Positions 31,301 through 39,679 of a DNA stretch of 64,000 bases are shown in pieces; position 1 is the first letter of the stretch; every line of letters starts with the position of its first letter. The stretch covers positions 248,001 to 312,000 of the forward strand of contig NZ_CP139487.1 in assembly GCF_034259205.1 (NCBI RefSeq), written 5' to 3'. This DNA comes from Peredibacter starrii (GTDB taxonomy: Bacteria; Bdellovibrionota; Bacteriovoracia; Bacteriovoracales; Bacteriovoracaceae). The notes beneath the pieces were generated by a model that made no database searches, was not told the origin of the DNA, and saw only the letters and a program-made list of their open reading frames with translations. Position numbers and translations under genes: made by a program.

Positions 31301-31791
31301 CCCGGCTCTTCAATGGTTGAGGCCGGAAAATAACCCATGTCGGTTAATTTTTTTGCGAGATCAAAAGGTGAGATGATGTCGTCTTTTTTGATAGAAAATG
31401 AGTTTTTTTGGAAAAAGCTGCGGTCCGGACCCAATAACACACTGGCTTCGTGGGTTGTGACGATAATCTCGGGAGAATTATTTTGTAAGCGCTGGAGCAC
31501 CGACCAACGGGCAAGCAAAGCGCTTTCGGATGTCATGATGGAACTATAAAGGCTGTGATTGTGCCCTGGATAAAAATGCACGTTCTTCAAATGCTTCAGT
31601 GATTCAAAAACTTCTTCGGCCTCATCTTGATCCGAACAAACGATCAGGTGCGTGGAATTAAAGAGTTGCGACGAAAAATAACTCCCCGCAAGAAGACACC
31701 ACTGGTTTGGTGACACACCCTTAAGAGAAAGTTCTTGCTGATTTTGTAACCAATATTGGATTTTGGTTGCGATGGCACTAAACAAGGTCAC
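28318..31791 (-). CDS. mfd: Transcription-repair coupling factor Mfd
   Basis: 1157 residues from a GTG at 31791 with AGGA six bases upstream; a TTG 54 bp earlier also keeps the frame open but has no such site. Mfd removes stalled RNA polymerase and recruits UvrA. Order of parts: UvrB-like N-domain, RNA-polymerase-interaction region (KINDYVIHRDYGIGVYKGL...DYLVIHYEDNDKVYVPVYKLNLVQKH), then the translocase with Walker A GDVGFGKTEVA, DEEHRFG (DExH), TATPIPRTLQ, and QLRGRIGRSDRKAYAY, and the C-terminal TRCF domain (GYIPDHALRLKYYKRLS). First gene of the minus-strand run mfd-ppiC-surA-pdxA-uvrA. Confidence 0.97.
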   Translation of the reverse strand: MTLFSAIATKIQYWLQNQQELSLKGVSPNQWCLLAGSYFSSQLFNSTHLIVCSDQDEAEEVFESLKHLKNVHFYPGHNHSLYSSIMTSESALLARWSVLQRLQNNSPEIIVTTHEASVLLGPDRSFFQKNSFSIKKDDIISPFDLAKKLTDMGYFPASTIEEPGTFSRRGEIFDIYPISHPPVRLQYFDDLIEEIFSIDLETQKTIREKTYTELALVPGAGYLTKDPYATMLRSRIPQAQPAFKNKYEARKQLLARVSENQLFENYPLYIPLFFEKPESLLDYLPADAKITFINNENGQKNLELFLASQAEDFEDISEDVESSSVIPGIENFYLPQFPKTKFKTLFVDQLDIAVNLETPFDKELHLNFEKLKSYLQTKLQMSGSVPDNKFEYIKGSLKILRKELNVHGHLVVNYKSENARQELQYLLEENKLTEIGTRLQFVYGKLDEGFYYKNENIFVLSEGDFFSVKKKKTKQVKATNKDLFAEQIATLKINDYVIHRDYGIGVYKGLETIQAGDQQNDYLVIHYEDNDKVYVPVYKLNLVQKHADSSSGLKVASLKSKKFAELKTKARGSVKKLAFDLLKLQAERKLRGGYPFSAPDHLFKEFELSFAFEETPDQSKAIQDVLDDMQQQYPMDRLVCGDVGFGKTEVAMRAAMKAVLDKKQVVLLVPTTVLALQHYHSFKKRFENFPVNVDMISRFKTAKQKTETMGLVAEGKVDILVGTHAVLSDKLEFHDLGLLIIDEEHRFGVAHKEKLKVLKTGVDVLTMTATPIPRTLQLSFLGIRDLSLIQTAPPRRQAIKTYIIKEDDLTLKSAIEKELSRGGQIYYVHNRVHDIEEHEIYLKKLVPSARISVTHGQMNERELEKRINDFYDHKADILLATTIIESGIDIPNANTMIIDRADTYGLAQLHQLRGRIGRSDRKAYAYFIVPENRIISETAQRRLHALQTYAEMGSGFALASSDMEIRGAGDILGGEQSGHIEAIGLEFYMDLLQEAIQEIRGEQKVSVKNIEIQAPFSAYIPNGYIPDHALRLKYYKRLSNCSDLGRLEDIISELTDAFGITPKELEALYSILRSRIIFQPLGLRLVKVGGTQIALFFDQEILNHNHQLRDKMLNFFMNKPKLYKINPDSSVNALFKETVSHNTLLEFAKHIAANMGV

Positions 31792-31950
31792 GTTAAATCC
31801 TGATGAAAAGAGTTTGTTTTCATTCTTAATGATGCATATCAACAATCGATACTTTACACCGTCTGCCTTAAAATAACATCTTTCCTATTTTCAACATCTT
31901 TTGTATCTTAAAACTACTTTTTTGCGACTTTTATTGCAGTGGAGATTTCC

Positions 31951-32367
31951 ATGACACCAGCTCAGTTTGATGGCTTGATGCCTATCGTTATCCTTATGGG
32001 TATCGCGGTTCTTTTGTTTGTAGGCGGACATTTTGCTTCCGTTCTCCTCGCTCCAAAAAAACCGTCTCACCTAAAGTCCATGCCGTATGAGTGTGGCGAG
32101 GAACCAGTAGGTTCAGCTTGGTCCATGTTCAACGTACGTTTCTACGTTGTTGGTCTAATTTTTATCATCTTTGATGTGGAATCGGTACTTATGTTTCCGG
32201 TTGTAACAATCTACAGAGAGATGATGGAACGTGGTGATGGCTTCTACATTCTTGATGTTCTACTAAGCTTCATCGCCATTCTTGTAATGGGTATCGCATA
32301 TTGCTGGAAGAAAGGTGACCTTGATTGGGTTAAGTCTTTCCAAGTTTCTGTTAAAAATAATAAATAA
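31951..32367 (+). CDS. nuoA: NADH-quinone oxidoreductase subunit A
   Basis: 138 residues. The ATG at 31951 has GGAG six bases upstream, preferred over the GTG at 31939. Three membrane helices with the family signature MPYECGEEPVGSAWSMFNVRFYVVGLIFIIFDVESVLMFP, the conserved loop and the FDVE helix of NuoA/ND3 at the quinone site. First of the nuoAHJKLMN operon. The roughly 105-bp upstream gap to mfd must hold the promoter; I could not identify a convincing -35/-10 pair. Confidence 0.97.
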   Translation: MTPAQFDGLMPIVILMGIAVLLFVGGHFASVLLAPKKPSHLKSMPYECGEEPVGSAWSMFNVRFYVVGLIFIIFDVESVLMFPVVTIYREMMERGDGFYILDVLLSFIAILVMGIAYCWKKGDLDWVKSFQVSVKNNK

Positions 32368-32378
32368 GGCCGCGACCA

Positions 32379-33503
32379 ATGAATCAAACCATCGTTAGCT
32401 ATCTCTCTCAGTATGAATTCTTTGATTTCCTGGTAAAACTTTTCGGAAATAACCAAGGTCTTCTCGCTTTCACAATCTACCTTCTAGTTGCTCTTGTCAT
32501 CGTTGTGGTTTGTGCCACGATCGGTGGTTTCGGAACATACGCTGAAAGAAAAATTTCGGCCGATCTACAGCAACGTATTGGTCCTAACCGTGTAGGTCCT
32601 TACGGTCTTCTTCAGATCCTTGCTGATGGTGTGAAGATGCTTACTAAAGAAGACATCATGCCTTACACAGCTGATAAATTTCTTTTTTATCTTGCTCCGA
32701 TGCTGGCCCTTATCGGTGTGTTCTCAACTCTGGCAGTTCTACCTTGGTCATCTGGTTTCATGATGGCAGATCTTAACGTTGGTGTGTTCTACCTTATCGC
32801 GATTTCATCTCTTGTGGGTGTTTCGGTGTTCCTTGGTGGTTACGCTTCTAACTCTAAGTGGTCAATGCTTGGTGGTATGCGTGGAGCTTCTCAGATCATC
32901 TCTTACGAAATTCCAGTAACGATCTCAATCCTTGCGGTAACACTACTTGCTGGTGGAATGAGCTTCGGAACAATCATCGGTGCTCAAAAAGGTCTTCCGC
33001 TAAACTGGTTCATTTTCCATAACCCGTTTGCTTTCATCGCTTTCTTCGTGTTCTTCACAGGTGCTCTTGCTGAAACTAACCGTGCTCCATTCGACTTACC
33101 TGAAGCAGAGTCTGAGCTAGTTTCTGGTTACCACACTGAGTACACAGGTATGCGTTTCGGTTTCTTCGCCCTTGCCGAGTACATCGAAGTATTCGTTGTT
33201 TGTGGTGTTGCTTCTGCCCTTTTCCTTGGCGGTCCGAACCTTCCAGTAGACGTTAAAATCGACATCATCCCACTTCAACTTGTTCAAGTTGTCGTGTTCA
33301 TGACGAAAACTCTTCTCCTTTATTATGTAGTTATCTGGATTCGTTGGACTCTTCCGCGTCTTCGCGTAGACCAACTTATGTCAGTTTGTTGGAAATATTT
33401 AACTCCGATCGCAATCTTTAACCTAGTTGGCTGTGCCATCTGGTTAGTTGCTTTCCATGGTCAATCGATCGCCCAGCTAGTTCTTGGCGGCGGCCACCAT
33501 TAA
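32379..33503 (+). CDS. nuoH: NADH-quinone oxidoreductase subunit H
   Basis: 374 residues, about eight helices. Hallmarks: YAERKISADLQQRIGPNRVGPYGLLQILADGVKMLTKEDIMP (quinone-chamber loop) and TNRAPFDLPEAESELVSGYHTEYTGMRFGFFALAEY. NuoH links the membrane arm to the quinone-binding peripheral arm. It follows nuoA directly; the nuoBCDEFG genes usually found between them are absent here, as is nuoI after nuoH. nuoJ starts 13 bp downstream with TAAGGATAGAGA as its ribosome binding site. Confidence 0.98.
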   Translation: MNQTIVSYLSQYEFFDFLVKLFGNNQGLLAFTIYLLVALVIVVVCATIGGFGTYAERKISADLQQRIGPNRVGPYGLLQILADGVKMLTKEDIMPYTADKFLFYLAPMLALIGVFSTLAVLPWSSGFMMADLNVGVFYLIAISSLVGVSVFLGGYASNSKWSMLGGMRGASQIISYEIPVTISILAVTLLAGGMSFGTIIGAQKGLPLNWFIFHNPFAFIAFFVFFTGALAETNRAPFDLPEAESELVSGYHTEYTGMRFGFFALAEYIEVFVVCGVASALFLGGPNLPVDVKIDIIPLQLVQVVVFMTKTLLLYYVVIWIRWTLPRLRVDQLMSVCWKYLTPIAIFNLVGCAIWLVAFHGQSIAQLVLGGGHH

Positions 33504-33516
33504 TTAAGGATAGAGA

Positions 33517-34053
33517 ATGTTTGCTCAATTTTTATTTATCGCCTCTGCTCTATTAACTGTTGGATCCGCAATCGCAGTAGCAGTTACTAAGAACATCATG
33601 CACTCGTGTATTTTCCTTCTTGGTTCGCTACTTGGTATTGCTGGTCTTTACGCCACTCTTGGCGCTGACTTCGTGGCCGTGACTCAGATCATGGTTTATG
33701 TAGGTGGTGTCGTTATCCTTATGCTTTTCGCTGTGATGTTAACAGGTGGTAAGGATTTCGTTTCTCGCGCTCAGAACCTTCTTGGTCTAGCTCCGGCAAT
33801 GGGTAACAAGTTTACTTATGCTGTAGGTATCCTGGTTGCGATCGTTTTCGCGGCAACAAACATCAAAATCCTTATGAATCTTCCTTCTGCTCCTGCTGCT
33901 GCAGCGGCAAATAGTGAGGCATTTCCTTCAACGGTAAGAGAAATTGGTTTCTTATTAACTAAGAACCACGTTCTTGCATTTGAACTTTCTTCGGTACTTT
34001 TATTGGGTGCTCTTGTTGGTGCGGCGATCATCGCTCGTCCTAAGAAGCATTAA
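33517..34053 (+). CDS. nuoJ: NADH-quinone oxidoreductase subunit J
   Basis: 178 residues, five helices. The NuoJ signature is HSCIFLLGSLLGIAGLYATLGADFVAVTQIMVYVGGVVILMLFAVMLTGG, the broken helix (pi-bulge) that takes part in coupling. An alanine-rich loop (SAPAAAAANSEAF) separates helices 4 and 5. It directly follows nuoH, without the intervening nuoI found in most operons. nuoK begins 11 bp later. Confidence 0.96.
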   Translation: MFAQFLFIASALLTVGSAIAVAVTKNIMHSCIFLLGSLLGIAGLYATLGADFVAVTQIMVYVGGVVILMLFAVMLTGGKDFVSRAQNLLGLAPAMGNKFTYAVGILVAIVFAATNIKILMNLPSAPAAAAANSEAFPSTVREIGFLLTKNHVLAFELSSVLLLGALVGAAIIARPKKH

Positions 34054-34064
34054 TCGGGTAATAT

Positions 34065-34370
34065 ATGATGAGTTTAGCGTCTTATTTAATTATCTCTCTT
34101 GTTCTTTTCATTGTTGGTCTGACAGTGATGATCGCACGTAAAAACATCGTGGCGATTCTTCTGGGAATTGAATTAGTTCTCAATGCGGCCGCTTTGAACT
34201 TCGTTGCTTATTCAAAGTATGTGACAAACAACCTTGATGGGCACGTATTCAGTCTATTCATTATCGTTATTGCTGCTGCTGAAGCTGCTGTAGGTCTCGC
34301 TATCGTGATCCGTTTCTTCCAAATCAAAGAAACAATCCATATCGACGAAGCTACGCAGTTAAGAAACTAA
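34065..34370 (+). CDS. nuoK: NADH-quinone oxidoreductase subunit K
   Basis: 101 residues, three helices. Conserved glutamates sit in the middle of helices 2 and 3 (LLGIELVLNAAALNFVAYS and IIVIAAAEAAVGLAIVIRF), the proton-path residues of NuoK/ND4L. Two consecutive ATG codons (34065 and 34068) are possible starts; the first is used. It lies between nuoJ and nuoL with short gaps, all one operon. Confidence 0.96.
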   Translation: MMSLASYLIISLVLFIVGLTVMIARKNIVAILLGIELVLNAAALNFVAYSKYVTNNLDGHVFSLFIIVIAAAEAAVGLAIVIRFFQIKETIHIDEATQLRN

Positions 34371-34380
34371 GGGTTCACTC

Positions 34381-36579
34381 ATGGAATACACAGTTTGGAA
34401 TATTGCTCCCATTTTTCTAGCGCCGGTTCTCGCGTTTGTTATCAACGCGTTTTTCGGTAGAAAACTTCCTCGTAACGGGGACTGGTTATCAACACTTAGT
34501 ATTTTTATCTCTTTTATCTTCTCAGCACGCATTTTCGGAGACTTCGTTTTCGGTAAGTTCGCGACTGACTACTTCATCCATAAAACGTTCACATGGTTCG
34601 ACCTTTCTTACGGTGCCAACATCTGGAAAGTCGACATGGGTATCTTCATCGACAACATGACGGCAATCATGCTTCTTATGGTGTCTGGAGTAGCGTTCCT
34701 GATTCACCTTTTCTCAACTTGGTATATGGACCACGATGAGAAGCATGGTCGTTTCTTCACTTTCCTTCCGCTCTTTACTTCAGCGATGCTTGGAATGGTT
34801 CTTTCAGACAACCTTTTCTCTCTCTTTATCTTCTGGGAGATCATGGGTTTCTGTTCGTACTCTCTAATCGGTATCTATGTTAAGAAAGAGAAGGCCGGAG
34901 ACGCTTCACTTAAAGCATTCATGACCACTCGTGTGGGTGACGTATTCCTTCTATTAGGTATCGTTGCAATCTGGATGGCACTTGGTTCAGTAACTTATGT
35001 TGATATCTACGCTGCAATTGCTGAAGGTAAGTTTGCTGGTCAATCAGTAATCGGTATCTCGCTAGCAACTTTCGCGGCCCTTTGTATCTTCCTAGGGGCC
35101 ATGGGTAAATCAGCTCAGTTCCCTCTTCACGTTTGGCTACCAGACGCGATGATGGGTCCGACTCCCGGTTCTGCCCTGATCCACGCTGCTACCATGGTAA
35201 CAGCTGGTGTTTGGATCTCTCTTCGTATGTATCCTCTAATGGTTCTTGGTGACATCACTTGGTTTATCGCCGTGATTGGTGCCATTACTGCTTTCGGTGC
35301 TGCAACGATTGCGATGGTTCAAACTGATATTAAAGCAGTACTGGCTTATTCAACACTTTCTCAGCTTGGTTACATGATGATTGGTGTTGGTGTTGGTTCA
35401 TATAACGCCGCTTTCATGCACGTTATTACTCACGCCGTTTTCAAAGCGTGTCTCTTCCTTTCTGCTGGTTCGGTGATCCACTCAGTTCACGAACAAGAAA
35501 TGCCAAAACTTGGCGGCCTTCGTAAGTACCTTCCATACACGCACTTTGCGATGATGTGTTGTACGCTTGCGATTGCTGGTATCCCGTTCTTCTCTGGATT
35601 CGTTTCAAAAGACCGTATCCTTGGAGACGCTCTATTCTATGGTTTCATGTCTGGTCAAAACCCACTTCTAGCGATCGTTCCAATCCTTGGTTTCGCAGGT
35701 GCAGGTCTGACAGCGTTCTATATGTTCCGTATGATGTTCTTAACTTTCTACGGCGAGAACAAGCAACACCACGATGATCACGGTCATGGCCACGGTCACG
35801 GTGATCATGCTCACGGACACGACATTCACCACGAGCACCTTGATGCTCGTCAGAACGTTCCTCTTCTGATCCTTGCGGTGTTCACCCTTGGTTTCTGGTT
35901 CGCTGGTAACCTTACTGGTCAGGATGGAATCGCGGTGTTCGGTAAGAAGAATGAATGGTTCAAGATTCTGGTGGAAGCTCCGAAAGTTGAAAAATTCGTA
36001 AACAGCCCACGTCAGCCTTGGTCTTCAGTTGATTCTAAGCCGGAAGCTCACCTTGAGCACGCTCACTATCACCACCAGACTGGTTACGCTGGCCCGAATC
36101 CGGATGAGCACAAGCTTCACTCAGCTCACGTAATCGGCGCGATCCTTTCAATCATCATTGCTTTCTCTGGTGTATTGATTGCGTTTCTTATGTACATCAA
36201 GAAATCGATTAAGCCACTTGCGTCGAAGTTCCCTGGGTTTACAACTACACTTCAAAACAAGTACTACTTCGATAACTTCTATATCGATGTTCTTATCAAG
36301 AAAGGTCTTCTGGCCTTCAACCGTGGTCTTGCATGGTTCGACATGGGGATCTATGACCGTTTTGCGGTCGATGGTTGGGCATGGGTAAACAGACAGCTTT
36401 ACCGTGCATCTAAATGGTTTGATAACGTTGTTGTTGATGCAATCGGTGTTGATGGAACAGGTGTGGCAGTTAATCTTTTCAACCTTGTTCTTCGTATCGT
36501 GCAGTCAGGTAAGATCCAGTTCTACTTCATTATGCTAGTAATGGTTCTTGCTTCTTATATTTGGACATTAAAAGTTTAG
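34381..36579 (+). CDS. nuoL: NADH-quinone oxidoreductase subunit L
   Basis: 732 residues, roughly 100 longer than many NuoL proteins. Antiporter-like core with GFCSYSLIGIYVKKEKAGDASLKAFMTTRVGDVFLLLGI, GKSAQFPLHVWLPDAMMGPTPGSALIHAATMVTAGVW and the helix 12 region QTDIKAVLAYSTLSQLGYMM, followed by the long lateral helix near the C-terminus. The extra length includes a histidine-rich insert at residues 461-488 (HHDDHGHGHGHGDHAHGHDIHH) and a second His-containing stretch near 560-575. NuoL is a proton-pumping subunit at the far end of the membrane arm. The insert may bind metal ions. Confidence 0.97.
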   Translation: MEYTVWNIAPIFLAPVLAFVINAFFGRKLPRNGDWLSTLSIFISFIFSARIFGDFVFGKFATDYFIHKTFTWFDLSYGANIWKVDMGIFIDNMTAIMLLMVSGVAFLIHLFSTWYMDHDEKHGRFFTFLPLFTSAMLGMVLSDNLFSLFIFWEIMGFCSYSLIGIYVKKEKAGDASLKAFMTTRVGDVFLLLGIVAIWMALGSVTYVDIYAAIAEGKFAGQSVIGISLATFAALCIFLGAMGKSAQFPLHVWLPDAMMGPTPGSALIHAATMVTAGVWISLRMYPLMVLGDITWFIAVIGAITAFGAATIAMVQTDIKAVLAYSTLSQLGYMMIGVGVGSYNAAFMHVITHAVFKACLFLSAGSVIHSVHEQEMPKLGGLRKYLPYTHFAMMCCTLAIAGIPFFSGFVSKDRILGDALFYGFMSGQNPLLAIVPILGFAGAGLTAFYMFRMMFLTFYGENKQHHDDHGHGHGHGDHAHGHDIHHEHLDARQNVPLLILAVFTLGFWFAGNLTGQDGIAVFGKKNEWFKILVEAPKVEKFVNSPRQPWSSVDSKPEAHLEHAHYHHQTGYAGPNPDEHKLHSAHVIGAILSIIIAFSGVLIAFLMYIKKSIKPLASKFPGFTTTLQNKYYFDNFYIDVLIKKGLLAFNRGLAWFDMGIYDRFAVDGWAWVNRQLYRASKWFDNVVVDAIGVDGTGVAVNLFNLVLRIVQSGKIQFYFIMLVMVLASYIWTLKV

Positions 36580-36608
36580 TTAGTTTTTTTTATAGAGAGA
36601 GGTTCGTT

Positions 36609-38126
36609 GTGAACGGAATTTTGAATTGGGTTTTATGGTTACCAATCATCGGTGCGGTAGCTGTTCTTCTTGCTCCAAAAGCAAAAGAAAACGTTATCAG
36701 AATGATCACTTTAGTGACTACGTCTGTGACACTACTATTAACAGTTCTGTTGTATCTTAAATTTGATACTTCAACTGCGGATATGCAGTTTGTGACAAAG
36801 ATCCCTTGGATCACACAATTCCATATCAATTACCACCTGGGCATTGATGGTATCACCATGCTCATGACGTTCCTGAACGCTCTCCTTTTCTTCATCTGTA
36901 CACTTTCATCGTGGACGGTTGAGAAGAACGTTAAGGCCTACTTCGCACTACTACTGATGCTTCAATCAACAGTATTTGGTGTGTTCTTCGCCCTAGACTT
37001 CTTCCTATTCTACGTTTACTGGGAAGTTATGCTTATCCCAATGTTCTTCCTCATCGGTATTTGGGGTGGTGAGAACAGAGAGTACGCAGCGATCAAGTTC
37101 TTCCTTTATACGTTCTTCGGTGGTGTATTCATGCTTATCGGTATGGTTGCACTTTACTACGCGACTGGAAAAGGTCCTGATTCATTCAGCATTCTTGCAC
37201 TTCAAGGTGGTCACTTCGTTAAAGAAACGATCACACTTTTTGGCTACACTCTTTCTTTCGAGCATGTGTTCTTCTGGTTCTTGTTCCTTGGTTTCGCGAT
37301 CAAAGTTCCAGTGTTCCCGTTCCACACTTGGTTACCTCACGCTCACGTACAAGCTCCAACTGCGGTTTCAGTAATCCTGGCCGGTGTTCTTCTTAAGATG
37401 GGTACTTACGGTTTCCTAAGAATCGCGTTCCCGATCTTCCCTCAAGCTGCTGTTGATTCTTCAACGATCATCGCGGTTTTGGGTCTTATCTCTGTAATCT
37501 ACGGTGCGTTCTGTGCGATGGCCCAGGACGACGTTAAGAAACTTGTTGCTTACTCTTCTGTATCCCACATGGGTTTCGTAATGCTTGGTCTTGCCGCTAT
37601 GACTTCTCAAGGTATGAACGGCGCTGTTCTTCAGATGTTCAACCACGGTACTTCAACTGCGATGATGTTCTTACTTATCGGTATCATCTATGAGCGTTCA
37701 CACCACCGTTGGATCGTGAAGCCAGATGGTTCTAAAGGTTACGGCGGTCTAGCTTCTCAGCTTCCTAAGTACACAACTGTATTTATCATCGGTATGTTCG
37801 CTTCTATGGGTCTTCCAGGTCTTTCTGGATTCATCTCTGAAGCACTTATCTTCTTAGGTATCTACCCAAGATTTACAACTATCACTGTAATCGCTGTTAT
37901 CGGTCTTCTTATCGGTGCTGCTTACCTTCTTTGGATGTTTAAGCGTATGTTCTTCGGTGAGCCGAACCCTGATAACCACGATTTCGATGATATGAATGCT
38001 CGCGAAGTGTTCTACATGATCCCACTTTGTATCTGTGTGGTTGTGTTTGGTATCTTCCCAAGCCCACTACTTAACGTAATGAAAGTGTCTGTAGGACAAC
38101 TTGTTGATCTGTTAAGTAAGTACTAA
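36609..38126 (+). CDS. nuoM: NADH-quinone oxidoreductase subunit M
   Basis: 505 residues from the GTG at 36609, which has AGAGAGG six bases upstream; an upstream TTG inside nuoL is rejected. The antiporter-like core shows FYVYWEVMLIPMFFLIGIWGG, FPFHTWLPHAHVQAPTAVSVILAGVLLKMGTYGFLR, QDDVKKLVAYSSVSHMGFVMLG and MFNHGTSTAMMFLLIGIIYERSHHR, all typical NuoM/ND4. It pumps protons in complex I. nuoN also begins with GTG and a nearly identical leader (AGAGAGGTTTCTT), showing a shared start pattern in this operon. Confidence 0.97.
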   Translation: MNGILNWVLWLPIIGAVAVLLAPKAKENVIRMITLVTTSVTLLLTVLLYLKFDTSTADMQFVTKIPWITQFHINYHLGIDGITMLMTFLNALLFFICTLSSWTVEKNVKAYFALLLMLQSTVFGVFFALDFFLFYVYWEVMLIPMFFLIGIWGGENREYAAIKFFLYTFFGGVFMLIGMVALYYATGKGPDSFSILALQGGHFVKETITLFGYTLSFEHVFFWFLFLGFAIKVPVFPFHTWLPHAHVQAPTAVSVILAGVLLKMGTYGFLRIAFPIFPQAAVDSSTIIAVLGLISVIYGAFCAMAQDDVKKLVAYSSVSHMGFVMLGLAAMTSQGMNGAVLQMFNHGTSTAMMFLLIGIIYERSHHRWIVKPDGSKGYGGLASQLPKYTTVFIIGMFASMGLPGLSGFISEALIFLGIYPRFTTITVIAVIGLLIGAAYLLWMFKRMFFGEPNPDNHDFDDMNAREVFYMIPLCICVVVFGIFPSPLLNVMKVSVGQLVDLLSKY

Positions 38127-38140
38127 GAGAGAGGTTTCTT

Positions 38141-39607
38141 GTGATTGACCAATTATTTGGTTTTCTAGACAACTATATGCCAGAGGTCATCAGCGTAGTG
38201 CTGATGATGTCTCTGCTTGTGGCCGAGTCTGCCGTAAAAGATGAACACGCTCCAAGAGTTAAGATTCATTTCTTCACGCAGGCAGTTTTGGCAGTTGTCC
38301 TAATTTGTCTATTCGGTAATCTGGGTGCAAAACCAGTTCACATTTTCCACAACGCTGTAACGATCGATCCTTTCTCAACATTGGTTAAGATCATTATGAC
38401 GATCGGAACTATGGGTGCGATTTTCATCAGTCAGTCTTCGAAAGACATCTATTCAAATTTAAAATCTGAATTCATGGTGATGTCAGTTGGTGTTCTTATC
38501 GGTGGTATGCTTCTAGCTTCTGCCAATAACATGCTGACTCTTTATCTAGGTATTGAAATCCTTTCGATCCTTTCTTACGTGATGAGTTCATTCAAACGTG
38601 AAGATTCAACTTCTGCGGAAGCCGGTATGAAGTACGCGCTTTACGGCGGTCTTTCAGCGGGTGTTGCTCTTTTCGGTATTTCTCACATGTACGGTGCTCT
38701 AGGTTCTATCCAGTTCCTGGAAATGATGGAGAAGATTCCAACTCTTCAAGGCATGCAACTGACTACAGTAATGATGGGTTCAGTTCTTTTCTTTGTTGGT
38801 CTTGGTTATAAAATTTCTGCTTTCCCGTTCCACATGTGGACTCCGGATGTTTATCAAGGTTCTCCGATTCCAGTGACTTCATTCTTTGCCATCGTTCCTA
38901 AGATGGCGGGACTTGCGGCCCTAATCAGAGTTTCAAACGTGTTCTTTGCTGATGGTTCAGTTCTTTCAGTATCATGGGTCGGTCTCATGATGGTGATTGC
39001 GGCCATGACAATGACAGTTGGTAACGTAACAGCAATCGGTCAGAACTCAGTTAAGCGTCTACTTGCTTTCTCTTCTATCGGTCACGTGGGAATGATGATC
39101 CTGGGCGTAGTGGTTGCTAACGAAGTTGGTACTCGTGCCATTCTTTTCTACGGTATCACTTACCTTTTCATGACTCTAATCGCTTTCTACATTACATCTC
39201 ACCTATCAGATATGTACGGTTCAGATGGTTACGATGTATTCCGCGGTTTGATTTACAAGCACCCTCTAATGGCCGTGATCATGGTGGGAGTACTATTCTC
39301 ATTAGCTGGTCTGCCTCCATTTAGTGGCTTCGTAGCTAAGTTCAACATCTTCAATATCATTATCGAGAAGAAATATTACGGTATTGCTATTGTTGCAGCG
39401 ATTAACTCAGTTATTGCTCTTTACTACTACCTGAAACTTGCTAAGACTATGATCTTTGGACAAGCTGACGGCGAAGAAAGAGTGCTGGGCTTCACTCCTG
39501 CTAACCAAGCTGTTATCGCGTTCCTATTCATCCCGGTTCTATTCCTTGGAATTTTCTGGGAAAAGGTAATGACGATCGCCGGAAACGCTACGATCTACAT
39601 CAAGTAA
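38141..39607 (+). CDS. nuoN: NADH-quinone oxidoreductase subunit N
   Basis: 488 residues from a GTG with GAGAGAGG upstream. The antiporter-like core is present: YLGIEILSILSYVMSSFKREDSTSAEAGMKYALYGGLSAGVALFGIS, FPFHMWTPDVYQGSPIPVTSFFAIVPKMAGLAALIR and NSVKRLLAFSSIGHVGMMILG. It is the third proton-pumping membrane subunit and the last gene of the nuoAHJKLMN operon; a strong terminator follows within 40 bp. The peripheral arm genes (nuoB-G, I) are not in the window. Confidence 0.97.
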   Translation: MIDQLFGFLDNYMPEVISVVLMMSLLVAESAVKDEHAPRVKIHFFTQAVLAVVLICLFGNLGAKPVHIFHNAVTIDPFSTLVKIIMTIGTMGAIFISQSSKDIYSNLKSEFMVMSVGVLIGGMLLASANNMLTLYLGIEILSILSYVMSSFKREDSTSAEAGMKYALYGGLSAGVALFGISHMYGALGSIQFLEMMEKIPTLQGMQLTTVMMGSVLFFVGLGYKISAFPFHMWTPDVYQGSPIPVTSFFAIVPKMAGLAALIRVSNVFFADGSVLSVSWVGLMMVIAAMTMTVGNVTAIGQNSVKRLLAFSSIGHVGMMILGVVVANEVGTRAILFYGITYLFMTLIAFYITSHLSDMYGSDGYDVFRGLIYKHPLMAVIMVGVLFSLAGLPPFSGFVAKFNIFNIIIEKKYYGIAIVAAINSVIALYYYLKLAKTMIFGQADGEERVLGFTPANQAVIAFLFIPVLFLGIFWEKVMTIAGNATIYIK

Positions 39608-39612
39608 TTTCT

Positions 39613-39638
39613 AAAAGGGAGCTTCGGCTCCCTTTTTT
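39613..39638 (+). terminator. Terminator of the nuo operon
   Basis: AAAAGGGAGC (39613-39622), a stable TTCG tetraloop and GCTCCCTTTT (39627-39636) make a perfect ten-pair hairpin running into T residues (to 39638). Confidence 0.93.
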
Positions 39639-39679
39639 GTTTTCCCCCCAAATATTTAAAATCATTTATAATTAATGCT

